From Acholoe squamosa (taxonomy: Eukaryota > Annelida > Polychaeta > Phyllodocida > Polynoidae), in the NCBI GenBank assembly GCA_949317995.1, contig OX439052.1:42528599-42592598 (forward strand): a DNA stretch of 64,000 nucleotides, given 5' to 3'. Below the pieces are notes generated by a model, which was not told the DNA's origin, did no database searches, and saw only the letters and a list, made by a program, of their open reading frames with translations. This document shows positions 24,520 to 36,223 of the stretch, piece after piece; the stretch's first letter is position 1; each line of letters starts with the position of its first letter. Made by a program: the position numbers and the translations under genes.

Positions 24520-25090
24520 TGAAACTTTCATCCCAAGGATATTCCACACAGAGATATCTCAAACATTTCCACTTACTTTACAATTTCCACTCAACAGCAA
24601 CCATCACCTGTACACAAAGGAAAAAATCATTTTAGCTGTGATAATTACAAAAGGCATAGTGAATATTTTGGAGTCAATAGTAAAATCTGATCAGATCAGT
24701 GCACACCATTTACACTGCCTTTCCATGTTGTTAATGGTTAAAACGTACTACTTTTATATTGAGGCACTCCTTCTATCCTGTTTGCATCTGTAACACCTCC
24801 ATTCACGCACACTTTCGTTTTCCTTACTAGTCATTTATTCTACCTTTATGTTGAGGCTTCCCCTCTATCTCTTTTACATTTTTAACACCTCCGAGGTTGG
24901 AAAGGAATGACCCCAATCATCGTACAAATGGGAGCAAGTAGCTATTCCAAGTAGTTATTAGAAATGGGGTTAATGCCAGGCTGAGATGACAGTAGGACCA
25001 AGAGATTAGGAATCTGGCTCAGGCTTACTGAGGTCACAGCTTGTCTAAATTAGAAGAGCACTTGTCTGCTTTGAGACGGGGTGCAATGTT
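24520..25090. repeat. Background repeat, paralogous to 7655-8100
   Basis: Shared blocks in the same order, for example GATATCTCAAA-like and GGCTCAGGCTTACTGAGG against 8025-8050. It supports a collinear duplication of the 1-12 kb region with the 20-29 kb region. Confidence 0.55.
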
Positions 25091-26375
25091 TCATTAATAC
25101 AGAGTGAGGGATTAAAGTTGGTATATCCGCTAAAAAGACAGATTTTAAAATAAGTGGAAACACATCTAAATATTTGGTAAATGCTCATCTCTTTTGCTGT
25201 GCATATATTGTTTCAATCACTACTGGCCCCTAGTGCCTCAACATGAAGTGTCTAATCACAACACACTACACTTCACTGGATGGCCCTTGACATTGCTGCT
25301 CACCACAGCACCACCTTTTGGCTACTCTGACAGGCTTTGTGTAGTGTTAAGTACACCTTGAGGATTAAGGCTGGATATTCATTCACAGCACACAGGCTCC
25401 ATCTATATGAAATCAGACACACCTGATTTAAAACTTAATTTAATACAGGGCATAGATTTTCTTTGTTTTGGAGCATAAATATTTCATATAATCACTAGAT
25501 ATTTTAACACATGATTTAGAATATTGATTAGATGGCATTTGATGAGAAATCCCAGATTTCATACCGTGATAGCGGATATGCCCACTTTAATTAAGGGGGT
25601 TTAAGATGATACAAGATTATTGCTGGAAAAAAAAAGATTTCTAAGTGCTTTCATTTCTAGTATTGAAAAACAGGGATATTCCAGTGTAGGGCATAAAGAA
25701 CAAATGGAATTAACATGATCAAGCAGTTTCATGATAATTGATGCAAAACAATGCATCTCTGCTTTGTTATGCTTATGAATATGAACAATTCTATATTTAT
25801 CCACCCTTTACCTAGATAAGGGAAGTATTATTTCACCTCATTTTGCAGTCAGGCTAGAAAGAGTTGTTAGTGAAATTATGTGGCTTGTGCCACCAAATAG
25901 TAATTCTGACCCATGTGAGTGCTTCTGATCAATCGCAATATGCAGTGATTGAACCATTGTTTAGAAACACTTTTAATATAATAGTAACAGTTACAGTAAA
26001 AACCTGACCGACAACATATTCTGAAAAGAATGTCTGCATCAAAGCAAAGAGAAGATTGCAGCTGGGAAATTAACACATCATTAAAACATTACTATCTATA
26101 GATTAAGCAGAGCAACGGAGCAAAACAGAAATATTTGTTAAGCCAATTTTAATAATATTATATTAGTAATCAGGAAATATATATCTCCAGACTGCTACAT
26201 TTCAGTGTCAAAAGCGGGTTCCCTACTCCATTTCCAGGAGGTCAAAGGTCTTTGAGTGGTGGGGAGCTCAGGTTATGAAGTCCACTGGTCACTGGTTCAT
26301 GCATGCAGAGAAGTGGGAAGGAGGAATAGCCTTCTCATGTTCAAACTGGAGGCTAAATAACTCTCTGTAACTGCC
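25091..26375. other. Unclassified AT-rich background
   Basis: No recognisable gene, RNA or element end was seen. The short minus-strand frames here have no family resemblance. Confidence 0.4.
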
Positions 26376-26440
26376 GGTCAGAAACCTCGGTCAAAAACCT
26401 CGGTCAGAAACCTCGGTCAGAAACCTCGGTCAGAAACCTC
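26376..26440. repeat. 13-bp minisatellite, five units
   Basis: Unit GGTCAGAAACCTC repeated five times in tandem; the second unit has one substitution (GGTCAAAAACCTC). Confidence 0.95.
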
Positions 26441-26530
26441 CCTGAACATACTAGCATCACATTGGTGAGAACAAGCCACATCCCATAAAGATGCACTATG
26501 TACACCATCCATGAGTCTATTATTTAGAGA

Positions 26531-26616
26531 ATAGACAACGATCTTCTTCACATCGAGACTGCCTTCGTGCATTATAGGACAACAGGCAGTTGAGATGTGA
26601 AGAAGGAGTTGTCTAT
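26531..26616. repeat. Foldback with 32-bp arms
   Basis: Arms 26531-26563 and 26585-26616 are inverse complements with few mismatches (ATAGACAAC, CTTCTTCACATC, ACTGCC). The 21-bp loop is unpaired. It could be a hairpin RNA precursor or a small foldback element. Confidence 0.8.
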
Positions 26617-26849
26617 ATTGTCTTTATAAAACATTGTACATTTCATTCCAGTCATCAAGTATCCAATCAAGGTATATCCACACCAATTAATGGTACTTGA
26701 CTGCTTCTATCGTGCAGCAGAGCACTGTCACCTGTTTTATAAAGAAGCCTATATGCTTTAAAGCAAATAATGTATGTGTTTCACATCAAATCACTTCATT
26801 TGTCATGGTAATTCTCTTGCCGAAAGTAATTTGAAGACTTACATTCGGT

Positions 26850-27130
26850 CGTCCAAAATCATGGCTCCCTGCTCTTGGGATGTGTTGGCCTTCCCCCAGT
26901 TCTCATACAAAGAGGCTAATGTTGAAGCTATCATGGTACCAGGAGATATGACTCCCCTTGTCCCCTCAGTCCTGCCGTTGCCAACAACCTTATTGACTCC
27001 TGGCACCAAATGACAGGTAACCTGAGGTCTTAAGTAATGACAGGGGCACATATTGCATTATGGCACACGGTGTCAGAATAGTAGCTAATGATATTGGAAC
27101 CCTCTCTCTGGTGATATAAACTATAAACCT
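26850..27130 (+). repeat. Dispersed repeat R4, copy 2
   Basis: Counterpart of 10146-10420. It includes AAAGAGGCTAATGTTGAAGC and the exon-end-like ATGACAG followed by GTAACC. It lies upstream of unit R2 as in the first locus. Confidence 0.5.
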
Positions 27131-27479
27131 AATCCTGCAGTATAAATGATTAGAATAACAGACAAGCAAATTAATCCCCCTCCAAAGAAATTGATGGTAT
27201 TGATTGTTAGATGCTGGAAACAAATAAGCGACAGAAGACTAAAAGAAACAATTGATAAATTACCTTTATATCTTGTAGCATTCTATAGAGAATATTTTTC
27301 CTTCATAGGCCATTTGGACCTGCAAATATTTTTATTACACAGTCCCAATTAACTTTGGCAGAACCAAATACTTCAAGATAATTTTCTTCAAGAAAGAAAT
27401 AATAAAAAAGAAAGAATTAACTCACTATTTAAATTACCTATTTCTTTAGACTTGAACAATCAGTAGTCCGTTTTGTTAC

Positions 27480-29480
27480 AGGCTGTAAAAACCTTAATAC
27501 TGATTTTCAAGCCCTAAAGAACAAACTGCTGCCCAAAACCTTGAGATTACAGTCAGCTATTTGGTCTGGCACTCTGTGCTGAACCGAGTCAAATTGTGGT
27601 GTCTTCTTGTCTAAAAGGGGTTCCTTGGAGCTGAGGAATAGTGTGTGGGACAGTGTCCTGTGTCTACACTGCAAAAAAGGTGTTTAGATCATAAACACAA
27701 TTCTAAACATATTCTTGCAACGTTTTTGTAGTTACATTAGTTTCCTAAACATGTTTAGCCAAACAATGTGCCTAGCTCAGGTATTTAGAAATGTAGGTGT
27801 TTAGGTTTAAAATTTGTGTTTAGATATCTATGAATTTTTGTGTTTAGATGTTTATAAATTTTTGTTTTTAGATGTGTATGTGATTTGTTAGGGTTAGGAT
27901 TTGCAGACATGTATGCATTGAAAAAATAAAGGAATATCTTTTGTTTGCTTTCTCATTTACTGGGGTGGGACATCAGCAGGTATTTATCTACATGTCAAGG
28001 TCTCCAGAGATGTCAGCCACAGCTACATGTATAGACATGTATGTATACATGATGAGAGACTTCAGAAAGTACAGCAGCTTGGCAGCAAGGGCATTGCTTT
28101 ATCCATTCCAAAATAACATGAAATAGGTGTAAGTCATGGAGCATATTGACGATTTTATGGCAATGATGCTGGTGTAAGGAGAATCTAGTCAATTTTCTAT
28201 TGCTGTTTCTATTCTCATGACATTCAATAAAAAGAAACGGCAATAAACATGGGATTTGGGGACATTTGTCACAGCAATTGATTATAATTGTGTACAGATA
28301 GTCCATTCAAAGGTAATGCTGCTACCTAGTGTGGATTCGACATCCAAGCATCTAAACATATTGATGTTTAAATCTTTACACCTATTATTCAGCTGTTTAA
28401 ATTATTAACATCTACACATGTTTAGCAAAAATGTTTATGTAGTTAGAATAAAAGTGTTTATTTCCTAATTGTGTAATTGATGAAACACCTAACTGATCTA
28501 TACGTTAAGATTTTAAACATGTTTGGACCTAAACAAGTTTAAAATCTAAACACCATTTTTACAGTGTAGAGACACCCTCATGGCTGATAAATGCTGTAGG
28601 GGCCAAATCACTCTATCCTCAGTGATACTAAAGCCTATTGTCAGGGAGAGATATGGCACCCACTTACACCCTCTGCACCCTTGGGCATTCATACAAAGGT
28701 CCATGAGTCTGAAAGGGTCAAGCCCTGCTAGCACAACTCATCCATAATATGTTTCTTTTTTTCTATGTTACACATACATATCTTTTCAGGTAAAGGACAA
28801 GGGGGACAGGCCTTTCATAATTGTTCATGTTTTGATAAAACATGTTTTGATAAAAGCAACTTTATTTTGATACAACAATATCAAGTTTGCAGGATTATGA
28901 GTCTAGGTAAGTGCCTTCTATTTAGCAACTAATTTGATATTGAATATGCCATGCACCCAATTCCCATAGAAATGCTTTATCAACAAAGCTTCTTTTAATA
29001 ATTTGGTTCATTTAAATCAAACAAAAGAGAAATGTTTTACAAGACTAGATCTCTATGGTAAAATGCTACAGATAATATGTGGATACCCTTAACGATTAGT
29101 CAAAACAATTTCCTGTTTTTGACCACCACTGCATTCTTTATCCCTTGAGACTAATTATCCCTAGGTGCTGTGACCTATCATGTGGGGGAATCCAACATAA
29201 CTAACTAGTTCCCCTGATATTTCTCAAGGCACTTCCAAAGATGGTCAGACTAGGCCCCTTCAAATAGTAGTGGAACTTGCACTATAATGCCATTACGGCC
29301 CTGCGACTATTAGGTGGTCACTAATAATTGCACTGGTACAACTGCCCAACCAAACCCTATGTAATTATTATAATATCATGTGCTGATTTTATGGAGCAGT
29401 CATAGCACCTTGGCTTTGATCATCTACTCTAATATTGAGGGTTATAAATTGTAGTGGCTGTGTCTAGTCGTACCTTCCTG
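27480..29480 (+). repeat. Repeat unit R2, tandem copy U1
   Basis: First of three tandem units. From CACTCTGTGCTGAACCGAGT (27570) to TACCTTCCTG (29480) it matches U2 (30493-31605) and U3 (32348-33470) closely, apart from the 900-bp insertion at 27667-28566. The distal part (29270-29480) resembles the AGGCCATTTC-type MITE in diverged form. A 16-bp tandem GTTTTGATAAAACAT-like repeat is present in all three (28826, 30952, 32804). Confidence 0.85.
27667..28566. mobile_element. TA-target non-autonomous transposon with TGTTTAGAT arrays
   Basis: 900 bp inserted into U1. Ends: CACTGCAAAAAAGGTGTTTA and, on the minus strand, CACTGTAAAAATGGTGTTTA. It is flanked by TA on both sides (27665-27666, 28567-28568), while U2 and U3 show the uninterrupted sequence TGTCTAGAGACACC. 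TA duplication fits the Tc1/mariner group, though other TA-target groups exist. Both halves carry many TGTTTAGAT or ATCTAAACA words in both orientations. No transposase frame. Confidence 0.85.
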
Positions 29481-30492
29481 GAGCTTAATTCGAAAGATCC
29501 TGGGATCACGACCCCAGCGATCTTAGGAATAAATCAGCCTTATCCTATTAAGCGATCTTAAGAGTTGACTGGGTTCACATATCCTAGCCAGCACTAAGAT
29601 CACATCGATCTTAGCCTCAGCCTTCCTACACTATTCCAAGAAGTACTGACTAGGCACAGGGGTAAGAGTCCCAAAATAAAGGAATAGCTGTGGAGTCACT
29701 CTTCTTCACAAGAGTGCTTTTACCATCGTTCCCCATCCCCATAAGGGCTAACAAAAGAGCACAGGGTGCAGTTGACCCCCGTACAGTATTCAAGAGTTGT
29801 TCCCATGAATGTATGATTTATGCTTGTCTATTAGAAGCATTGTGCCCCCCCCACCCCAGGACAAAGAGAGAGAAGGGAATAATTACCTTACAGTGCACTT
29901 AACGCATGAGTAGCCCTAAGAGCTCTCAAGGACACTCAGCAAACGTCCTCCCTCCCCTCTTTATGTATGCAGCAGGCTATTCACTCTTTTGATCAGGAGT
30001 GTTCCCTGTAAGTGCTCTTGTACTCAGGTGAAACCACTATGCATTTCTTTCACTAAGATTGCAGTGATCTTAGTGGTGGAAATGGAATAGTGAAGTGATC
30101 CCAGGACTAGCTATTCTGGACAGGCCTGCAACCACTGCATTACATAGGGTAGACCAGCCAGGAGGCCATTTCTTAACACACTACGACTGCTGTCCTTTAA
30201 ATCGTAATGAGAACCTAATAATTTGGCCATGACAGTACCATGCACTAGTAGTCCCTAATGTCTGCACCAGTATGACTGCCCTTCTAAACCTTATGTAATT
30301 AATGCATAGCTGCTAATCGTAGTGAGCAGTTGTAGGGCAGTTCCTACGATAGCCTGGCTTATTCTTGGCATTTTTAAATTGTAGTAGCTGTGTGCAGTCA
30401 TAGTACATTGAGAAATGGCCTCCAGGTCTTATGATATGTGCCTACACTAAGATCGCTGGGGTTGGGATCCCAGGATGTTTTGATTTAAGCTC
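29481..30492. mobile_element. GAGCTTAA-ended MITE, copy 1 (holds a nested MITE)
   Basis: Ends are inverted repeats of about 45 bp: GAGCTTAATTCGAAAGATCC on the left and GAGCTTAAATCAAAACATCC on the right (minus strand), both continuing through CCTGGGATC to CCCAGCGATCTTAG. CTG flanks both sides (29478-29480, 30493-30495), consistent with the CWG target of PIF/Harbinger. The interior has GATCTTAG or CTAAGATC at several places in both orientations. A small frame at 29690-29902 is shared with copy 2 only through recent duplication. A second MITE sits at 30162-30422. Confidence 0.8.
30162..30422. mobile_element. Harbinger-like MITE, copy 2, nested
   Basis: 261 bp with ends GAGGCCATTTCTTAA and GAGGCCATTTCTCAA (minus strand). 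Flanks are CAG (30159-30161, 30423-30425), extendable to CCAGG with shorter ends. The sister MITE at 31606-32347 lacks it and keeps the empty site CCAGCCAGGTCTT near 32280, which proves insertion. It carries CTACGACTGC and inverse words as in the copy at 22800. Confidence 0.9.
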
Positions 30493-31605
30493 CTGACCTA
30501 CTGTAGTGGAACCAACGCTTAATGCTGAAGCTGAGAAAGACTTTGTTCCCTGTTCATCTTTAAGTAAAAAATTGCAATACTAAGACTTTGTTTGCACTCT
30601 GTGCTGAACCGAGTCAAATTATGGTGTCTTCCTGTCTAAAAGGGGTTCCTTTGAGCTGAGGAATAATGTGTGGGACAGTGTCCTGTGTCTAGAGACACCC
30701 TCAGGGCTGATAAATGCTGTAGGGGCCAAATCACTCTATCCTCAGTGAAACTTAAGTCTATAGTCAGGGAGAGATATGGCACCCACTTGCACCCTCTGCA
30801 CCCTTGGGGTATTCATACAAAGGTCCATGAGTCTGAAAGGGTCAAGCCCTGCTAGCACAACTCATCCATAATATGTTTCTTTTTTTCTATGTTACACATA
30901 CATATCTTTTCAGGTAAAGGACAAGGGGGACAGGCCTTTCATAATTGTTCATGTTTTGATAAAACATGTTTTGATAAAAGCAACTTTATTTTAATACAAC
31001 AATATCAAGTTTGCAGGATTATGCGTCTAGGTAAGTGCCTTCTATTTAGCAACTAATTTGATATTGAATATGCCATGCACCTAATTCCCATAGAAATGCT
31101 TTATCAACATAGCTTCTTTTAATAATTTGGTTCATTTAAATCAAACAAAAGAGAAATGTTTTACAAGACTAGACCTCTATGGTAAAATGCTACAGATAAT
31201 ATGTGGATACCCTTAACGATTAGTCTAAACAAATTCCTGTTTTTGACCACCACTGCATTCTTTATCCCTTGAGACTAATTATCCCTAGGTGCTGTGACCT
31301 GTCACGTGGGGGAATCCAACACAACTAACTAATTCCCCTGATATTTCCCAAGGCACTTCTAAAGATGGTCAGACTAGGCCCCTTCAAATAGTAGTGGGAT
31401 CTTGCACTCTAATGCCATTACTGCCCTGCGACTATTAGGTGGTCACTAATAATTGCACTGGTACAACTGCCCAACCAAACCCTATGTAATTATTATAATA
31501 TCATGTGCTGATTTTATGGAGCAGTCATAGCACCTTGGCTTTGATCATCTACTCTAATATTGAGGGTTTCAAATTGTAGTGGCTGTGTCTAGTTGTACCT
31601 TCCTG
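30493..31605 (+). repeat. Repeat unit R2, tandem copy U2
   Basis: Close match to U1 and U3 with scattered substitutions. It contains the frame with CPVSRDTLRADKCC (30679 onward), which continues the Cys-rich relic described for U0, but is broken upstream by stops. Confidence 0.85.
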
Positions 31606-32347
31606 GAGCTTAATTCAAAAGATCCTGGGATCACGACCCCAGCAATCTTAGGAATAAATCAGCCTTATCCTATTAAGCGATCTTAAGAGTTGACTGGGTT
31701 CACATATCCTAGCCAGCACTAAGATCGCATCGATCTTAGCCTCAGCCTTCGTACACTATTCCAAGAAGTACTGACTAGGCACAGGGGTAAGAGTCCCAAA
31801 ATAAAGGAATAGCTGTGGAGTCACTCTTCTTCACAAGAGTGCTTATACCATCGTTTCCCATCCCCATAAGGGCTAACAAAAGAGCACAGGGTGCAGTTGA
31901 CCCCCTTACAGTATTCAAGAGTTGTTCCCATGAATGTATGATTTATGCTTGTCTATTAGAAGCATTGTGCCCCCCCCAGGACAAAGAGAGAGAAGGGAAT
32001 AATTACCTTACAGTGCACTTAACGCATGAGTAGCCCTAAGAGCTCTCAAGGACACTCAGCAAACGTCCTCCCTCCCCTCTTTATGTATGCAGCAGGCTAT
32101 TCACTCTTTTGATAAGGAGTGTTCCCTGTAAGTGCTCTTGTACTCAGGTGAAACCACTATGCATTTCTTTCACTAAGATTGCAGTGATCTTAGTGGTGGG
32201 AATGGAATAGTGAAGTGATCCCAGGACTAGCTATTCTGGACAGGCCTGCAACCACTGCATTACATAGGGTAGACCAGCCAGGTCTTATGATATGTGCCTA
32301 CACTAAGATCGCTGGGGTTGGGATCCAGGATGTTTTGATTTAAGCTC
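31606..32347. mobile_element. GAGCTTAA-ended MITE, copy 2
   Basis: 742 bp, same ends and interior as 29481-30492 without the nested MITE, flanked by CTG (31603-31605, 32348-32350). It sits at the same place within unit R2, so it was copied together with the unit. Confidence 0.85.
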
Positions 32348-33470
32348 CTGACCTACTGTAGTGGAACCAACGCTTAATGCTGAAGCTGAGAAAGACTTTG
32401 TTCCCTGTTCATCTTTAAGTATAAAATTGCAATACTAAGACTTTGTTTGCACTCTGTGCTGAACCGAGTCAAATTATGGTGTCTTCCTGTCTAAAAGGGG
32501 TTCCTTGGAGCTGAGGAATAGTGTGTGGGACAGTGTCCTGTGTCTAGAGACACCCTCAGGGCTGATAAATGCTGTAGGGGCCAAATCACTCTATCCTCAG
32601 TGATACTAAAGCCTATTGTCAGGGAGAGATATGGCACCCACTTGCACCCTCTGCACCCTTGGGGCATTCATACAAAGGTCCATGAGTCTGAAAGGGTCAA
32701 GCCCTGCTAGCACAACTCATCCATAATATGTTTCTTTTTTTCTATGTTACACATACATATCTTTTCAGGTAAAGGACAAGGGGGACAGACCTTTCATAAT
32801 TGTTCATGTTTTGATAAAACATGTTTTGATAAAAGCAACTTTATTTTGATACAACAATATCAAGTTTGCAGGATTATGCGTCTAGGTAAGTGCCTTCTAT
32901 TAAGCAACTAATTTGATATTGAATATTTTATGCACCCAATTCTCATAGAAATGCTTTATCAACAAAGCTTCTTTTAATAATTTGGCTCATCTAAATCAAA
33001 CAAAAAAGAAATGTTTTACAAGACTAGATCTCTATGGTTAAATGCTACAGATAATATGTGGATACCCTTAACGATTAGTCAAAACAAATTCCTGTTTTTG
33101 ACCACTACTGCATTCTTTATCACTTGAGACTAATTATTTCTAGGTGATGTGACCTATCACATGGGGGAATGAAACATAACTAATTAATTCCCCTGATATT
33201 TCCCAAGGCATTTCTAAAGATGGTCAGACTAGGCCCCTTCAAATGGTAATGGGTTCTTGCACTCTAATGCCATTACAGCCCTGTACCTATTAAGTGGTCA
33301 CTAATAATTGCACTGGTACAACTGCCCAACCAAACCCTATGTAATTATTATAATATCATGTGCTGATTTTATGGAGCAGTCATAGCACCTTGGCTTTGAT
33401 CATCTACTCTAATATTGAGGGTTTCAAATTGTAGTGGCTGTGTCTAGTCGTACCTTCCTGAGGTGGATTA
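32348..33470 (+). repeat. Repeat unit R2, tandem copy U3
   Basis: Third unit. It ends without a MITE: TACCTTCCTGAGGTGG (33453-33468) is the empty form of the MITE target and also resembles 12085-12100 in U0. U3 is therefore the reference for the pre-insertion state. Confidence 0.8.
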
Positions 33471-34342
33471 TCATGTACTCAAGCTATCTTAGCTACATCT
33501 AACAAGGCAGTGGGATTCCTGAACCTATACCTTTTAGTAAATTGACTGTTATGAATTGTTAATTGTGTCTACCAATAAAAATATACTAAAATACGAGACA
33601 AGGACAGTAGACACACATTGTGTGAACATTAAAACTTTAGAATTTTAGAAACGGAGCAGAACTTAGAATTGATCAATGACCACATTAATCAGCTCTGAGC
33701 AGTATATGATGATAAACATTGGTTTAAGGTCATAAAGGGGGCAAGAACTAGTTAATGGGCAACATTACATCAAGCTTAACATTAATTGAATTCAAAGGTG
33801 CATGATGTGGACCAGAGGTAATTGCTAAATGGCAGTCTGGGTATCAAAGGAAAGATCAGAACAGAACTATCATTTCTAACCCTGCCCTTCCCTGCATACC
33901 CCACTTATCATAAATAAAGAATTTTCATTCCAGGTCCATTTCTGACCCTCAGTCATTTTTGACCCAGTTTGTCCCAACCCCTCTCACCTCTCTCATTGCA
34001 TTTATGCCACATCCAGTCCTGCCTTATCTGTTGAACTAGTTGAGTGGTCTCTCTCCTTTTATGACTTTCTGCAAAACCAGGAAAGAAGAACAAGATTGTG
34101 TTTTCTCACTTGCTTTACTTCATGTACGAGGGTTATTCTAGATTCAACTAGAATATAAAGTGATCTGAATGAAGGTATGATCTATCTCACAATCGATGCA
34201 AACCCAATATTTGCGTTATTGTGATCTAAGTATTTTCCGTCATATCCACTGCCATTTTGAAAGAATGCAAAGGAAAAAGAAGAAAAAGTAACATAGCATT
34301 CATTTTTTTGCTCATTACATGTTATGGTTTAATGATTAACAC
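33471..34342. other. Unclassified background
   Basis: No gene or element end recognised. Confidence 0.4.
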
Positions 34343-34348
34343 ATAAAC

Positions 34349-34426
<78 letters not shown>

Positions 34427-34432
34427 GTTTAT
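34343..34432. repeat. Perfect 90-bp AT-rich palindrome
   Basis: ATAAACTGTCTA (34343-34354) and its exact inverse complement (34421-34432) flank a pure TA tract, so the whole 90 bp is self-complementary. Such AT-rich palindromes can extrude cruciforms and are unstable. Confidence 0.9.
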
Positions 34433-35287
34433 TGTAATAATTTTACTGGTCTGCCACTGGGATTTTCTTGCATCTCCGAAAAAAAAGAAGTGAAACCCCA
34501 AAAAGTTATTATAGTAATCATAATTGAATGGCCAAAAGAAAAAATAACTACGCAATGCAATTCAAAATCCCCTTTTCTGTAGCAGAGAGACCATGGTCAT
34601 TTTCCACCTGGTTTCATTTTTCAACCTAATTCTATTAGAAACATTAAATGACAAGGCGTAAATATCTACCAATGAAGATATGAGAGTTGCTGTATACTGA
34701 CTACATCTCAGCGTCAAAGCATGGTGCATCGCTCAATTTACAACTGGTCAACGGTCCTTACCACTGAGCCTCGAATGCAAGCAAGGATTGACTTTTCATG
34801 CTCTTTGTGGTCCCGCACGATAGTCTGGCTGCAACCACCAAAAGCAGCCATTGGATGTTATCTGTTACAGCTGAATATTATGATACAGATTTTTCAGGCT
34901 CTTAAAGTCTTTTTCTTATTGACCATTGCTTGTATGTGGCAAATCTATTAGAATTCCTTGTATTGCTCCAAACTAGTGTAGCATTTAAAAGATTGGTGTG
35001 ATGTACTCATGCATTTGCTTAATGATTATATTTTTACATTTTTTTGTCTTTCTTTATGCATCAATATAAAATCAGTTTATTCTGCCTCTGCTAAGGTAAC
35101 TTATGTAGCGTTTCCTACTGCATGCCTAATATACAGCTTTGCTTCCAACCCTCATGGAAGGAGACTTAGAAAGGTTGACATGATCATTGTATCAAATTAT
35201 GAATTGTACTTCCACACAAGCTTAGGCCCTTTTTGTCCTTACATCACTTATGCCATCCGGCCCTTGGTGAGAGGTAAGAGGGGGCCT

Positions 35288-35289
<2 letters not shown>

Positions 35290-35354
<65 letters not shown>
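35290..35354. repeat. (TA)n microsatellite
   Basis: About 65 bp of TA. Unlike the tracts at 4.8, 7.6, 13.4 and 14.8 kb it is not next to a recognisable terminal inverted repeat. Confidence 0.9.
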
Positions 35355-35357
<3 letters not shown>

Positions 35358-35512
35358 ATTAAATATTATAACCACATAGTAACATATGGCTTTTGGATTT
35401 TCAAAATTCACAAAATTTCCTAAGGAGCAAAAATGAGAGGTAGTTATTCTATAATATCTCCCCAATATTGCCTACCTGCTTCTACTAGTACAAAGGGATG
35501 CGGGAAGCTCTG

Positions 35513-36223
35513 GAGGTTAATTCAAAAGATCCTGGGATTTCTACCCCTGCGATCTTAGTGTAGGCACATATCATAAGACCTGGCCAGTCTACCCTATCTA
35601 ATACAGTGGTTGCAGGCCTGTCAGGAATAGCAAGTCCTGAGATCACTTCACTATTCCTTTTCCAGCACTAAGATCACTCAATCTTAGTGAAAGAATTGCA
35701 TAGTTGTTTAACCTGAGTACAAGAGCACTTACAGAGAACACTCCTGATCGAAAGAGTGAATAGCCTGCTGCATACATATAGAGGGGAGGGAGGATGTTTG
35801 CTGAGTGTCCTTGAGGGCTCTTAGGGCTACTCATGCGTTAAGTGCACTGTAGGGAAATTCTTCCCTTCTCTCTCTTTGTCCTGGGGGGGGCACAATGCTT
35901 CTAATAGGCAAGCATAAATCATACATTCATGGGAACAACTCTTGAATACTGTACGGGGTTAACTGCACCCTGTGTTCTTTTGTTAGCCCATATGGGAATG
36001 GGGAACAATGGTATAAGCACTCTTATATTTTGGGACTCTTACCCCTGTGCTTAGTCAGTTCTTCTTGGAATAGTGTAGGAGGGCTGAGGCTAAGATCGAT
36101 GCGATCTTAGTGCTGGCTAGGAAAAGTGAATGCAGTCTAATCTTAAGATCGCTTAATAGGATAGGGCTGATTTATTCCTAAGATCGCTGGGGATGTGATC
36201 CCAGGATGTTTTGAATTAAGCTC
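35513..36223. mobile_element. GAGCTTAA-ended MITE, copy 3, inverted
   Basis: 711 bp in the opposite orientation to copies 1 and 2, flanked by CTG (35510-35512, 36224-36226). Ends: GAGGTTAATTCAAAAGATCC and, on the minus strand, GAGCTTAATTCAAAACATCC. Interior order is the exact reverse of copy 2. More diverged from copies 1-2 than they are from each other, so it is an independent insertion. Confidence 0.85.

Noticed and set aside
26376-26440. CRISPR or regulatory operator array at the 13-bp repeats
   Set aside because: Units are directly adjacent without spacers; an ordinary minisatellite.
29690-32710. Matching small ORFs in the MITE copies (29690, 31815) and in R2 units (30670, 32525)
   Set aside because: Similarity follows from recent duplication of the DNA; the frames are not kept in the independent MITE copy at 35513 or in U0 as intact ORFs.
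34433-35289. Third copy of the (TA)n-bounded motif element between the TA tracts at 34.4 and 35.3 kb
   Set aside because: The inner ends do not carry the family terminal repeat and neither motif type is present.
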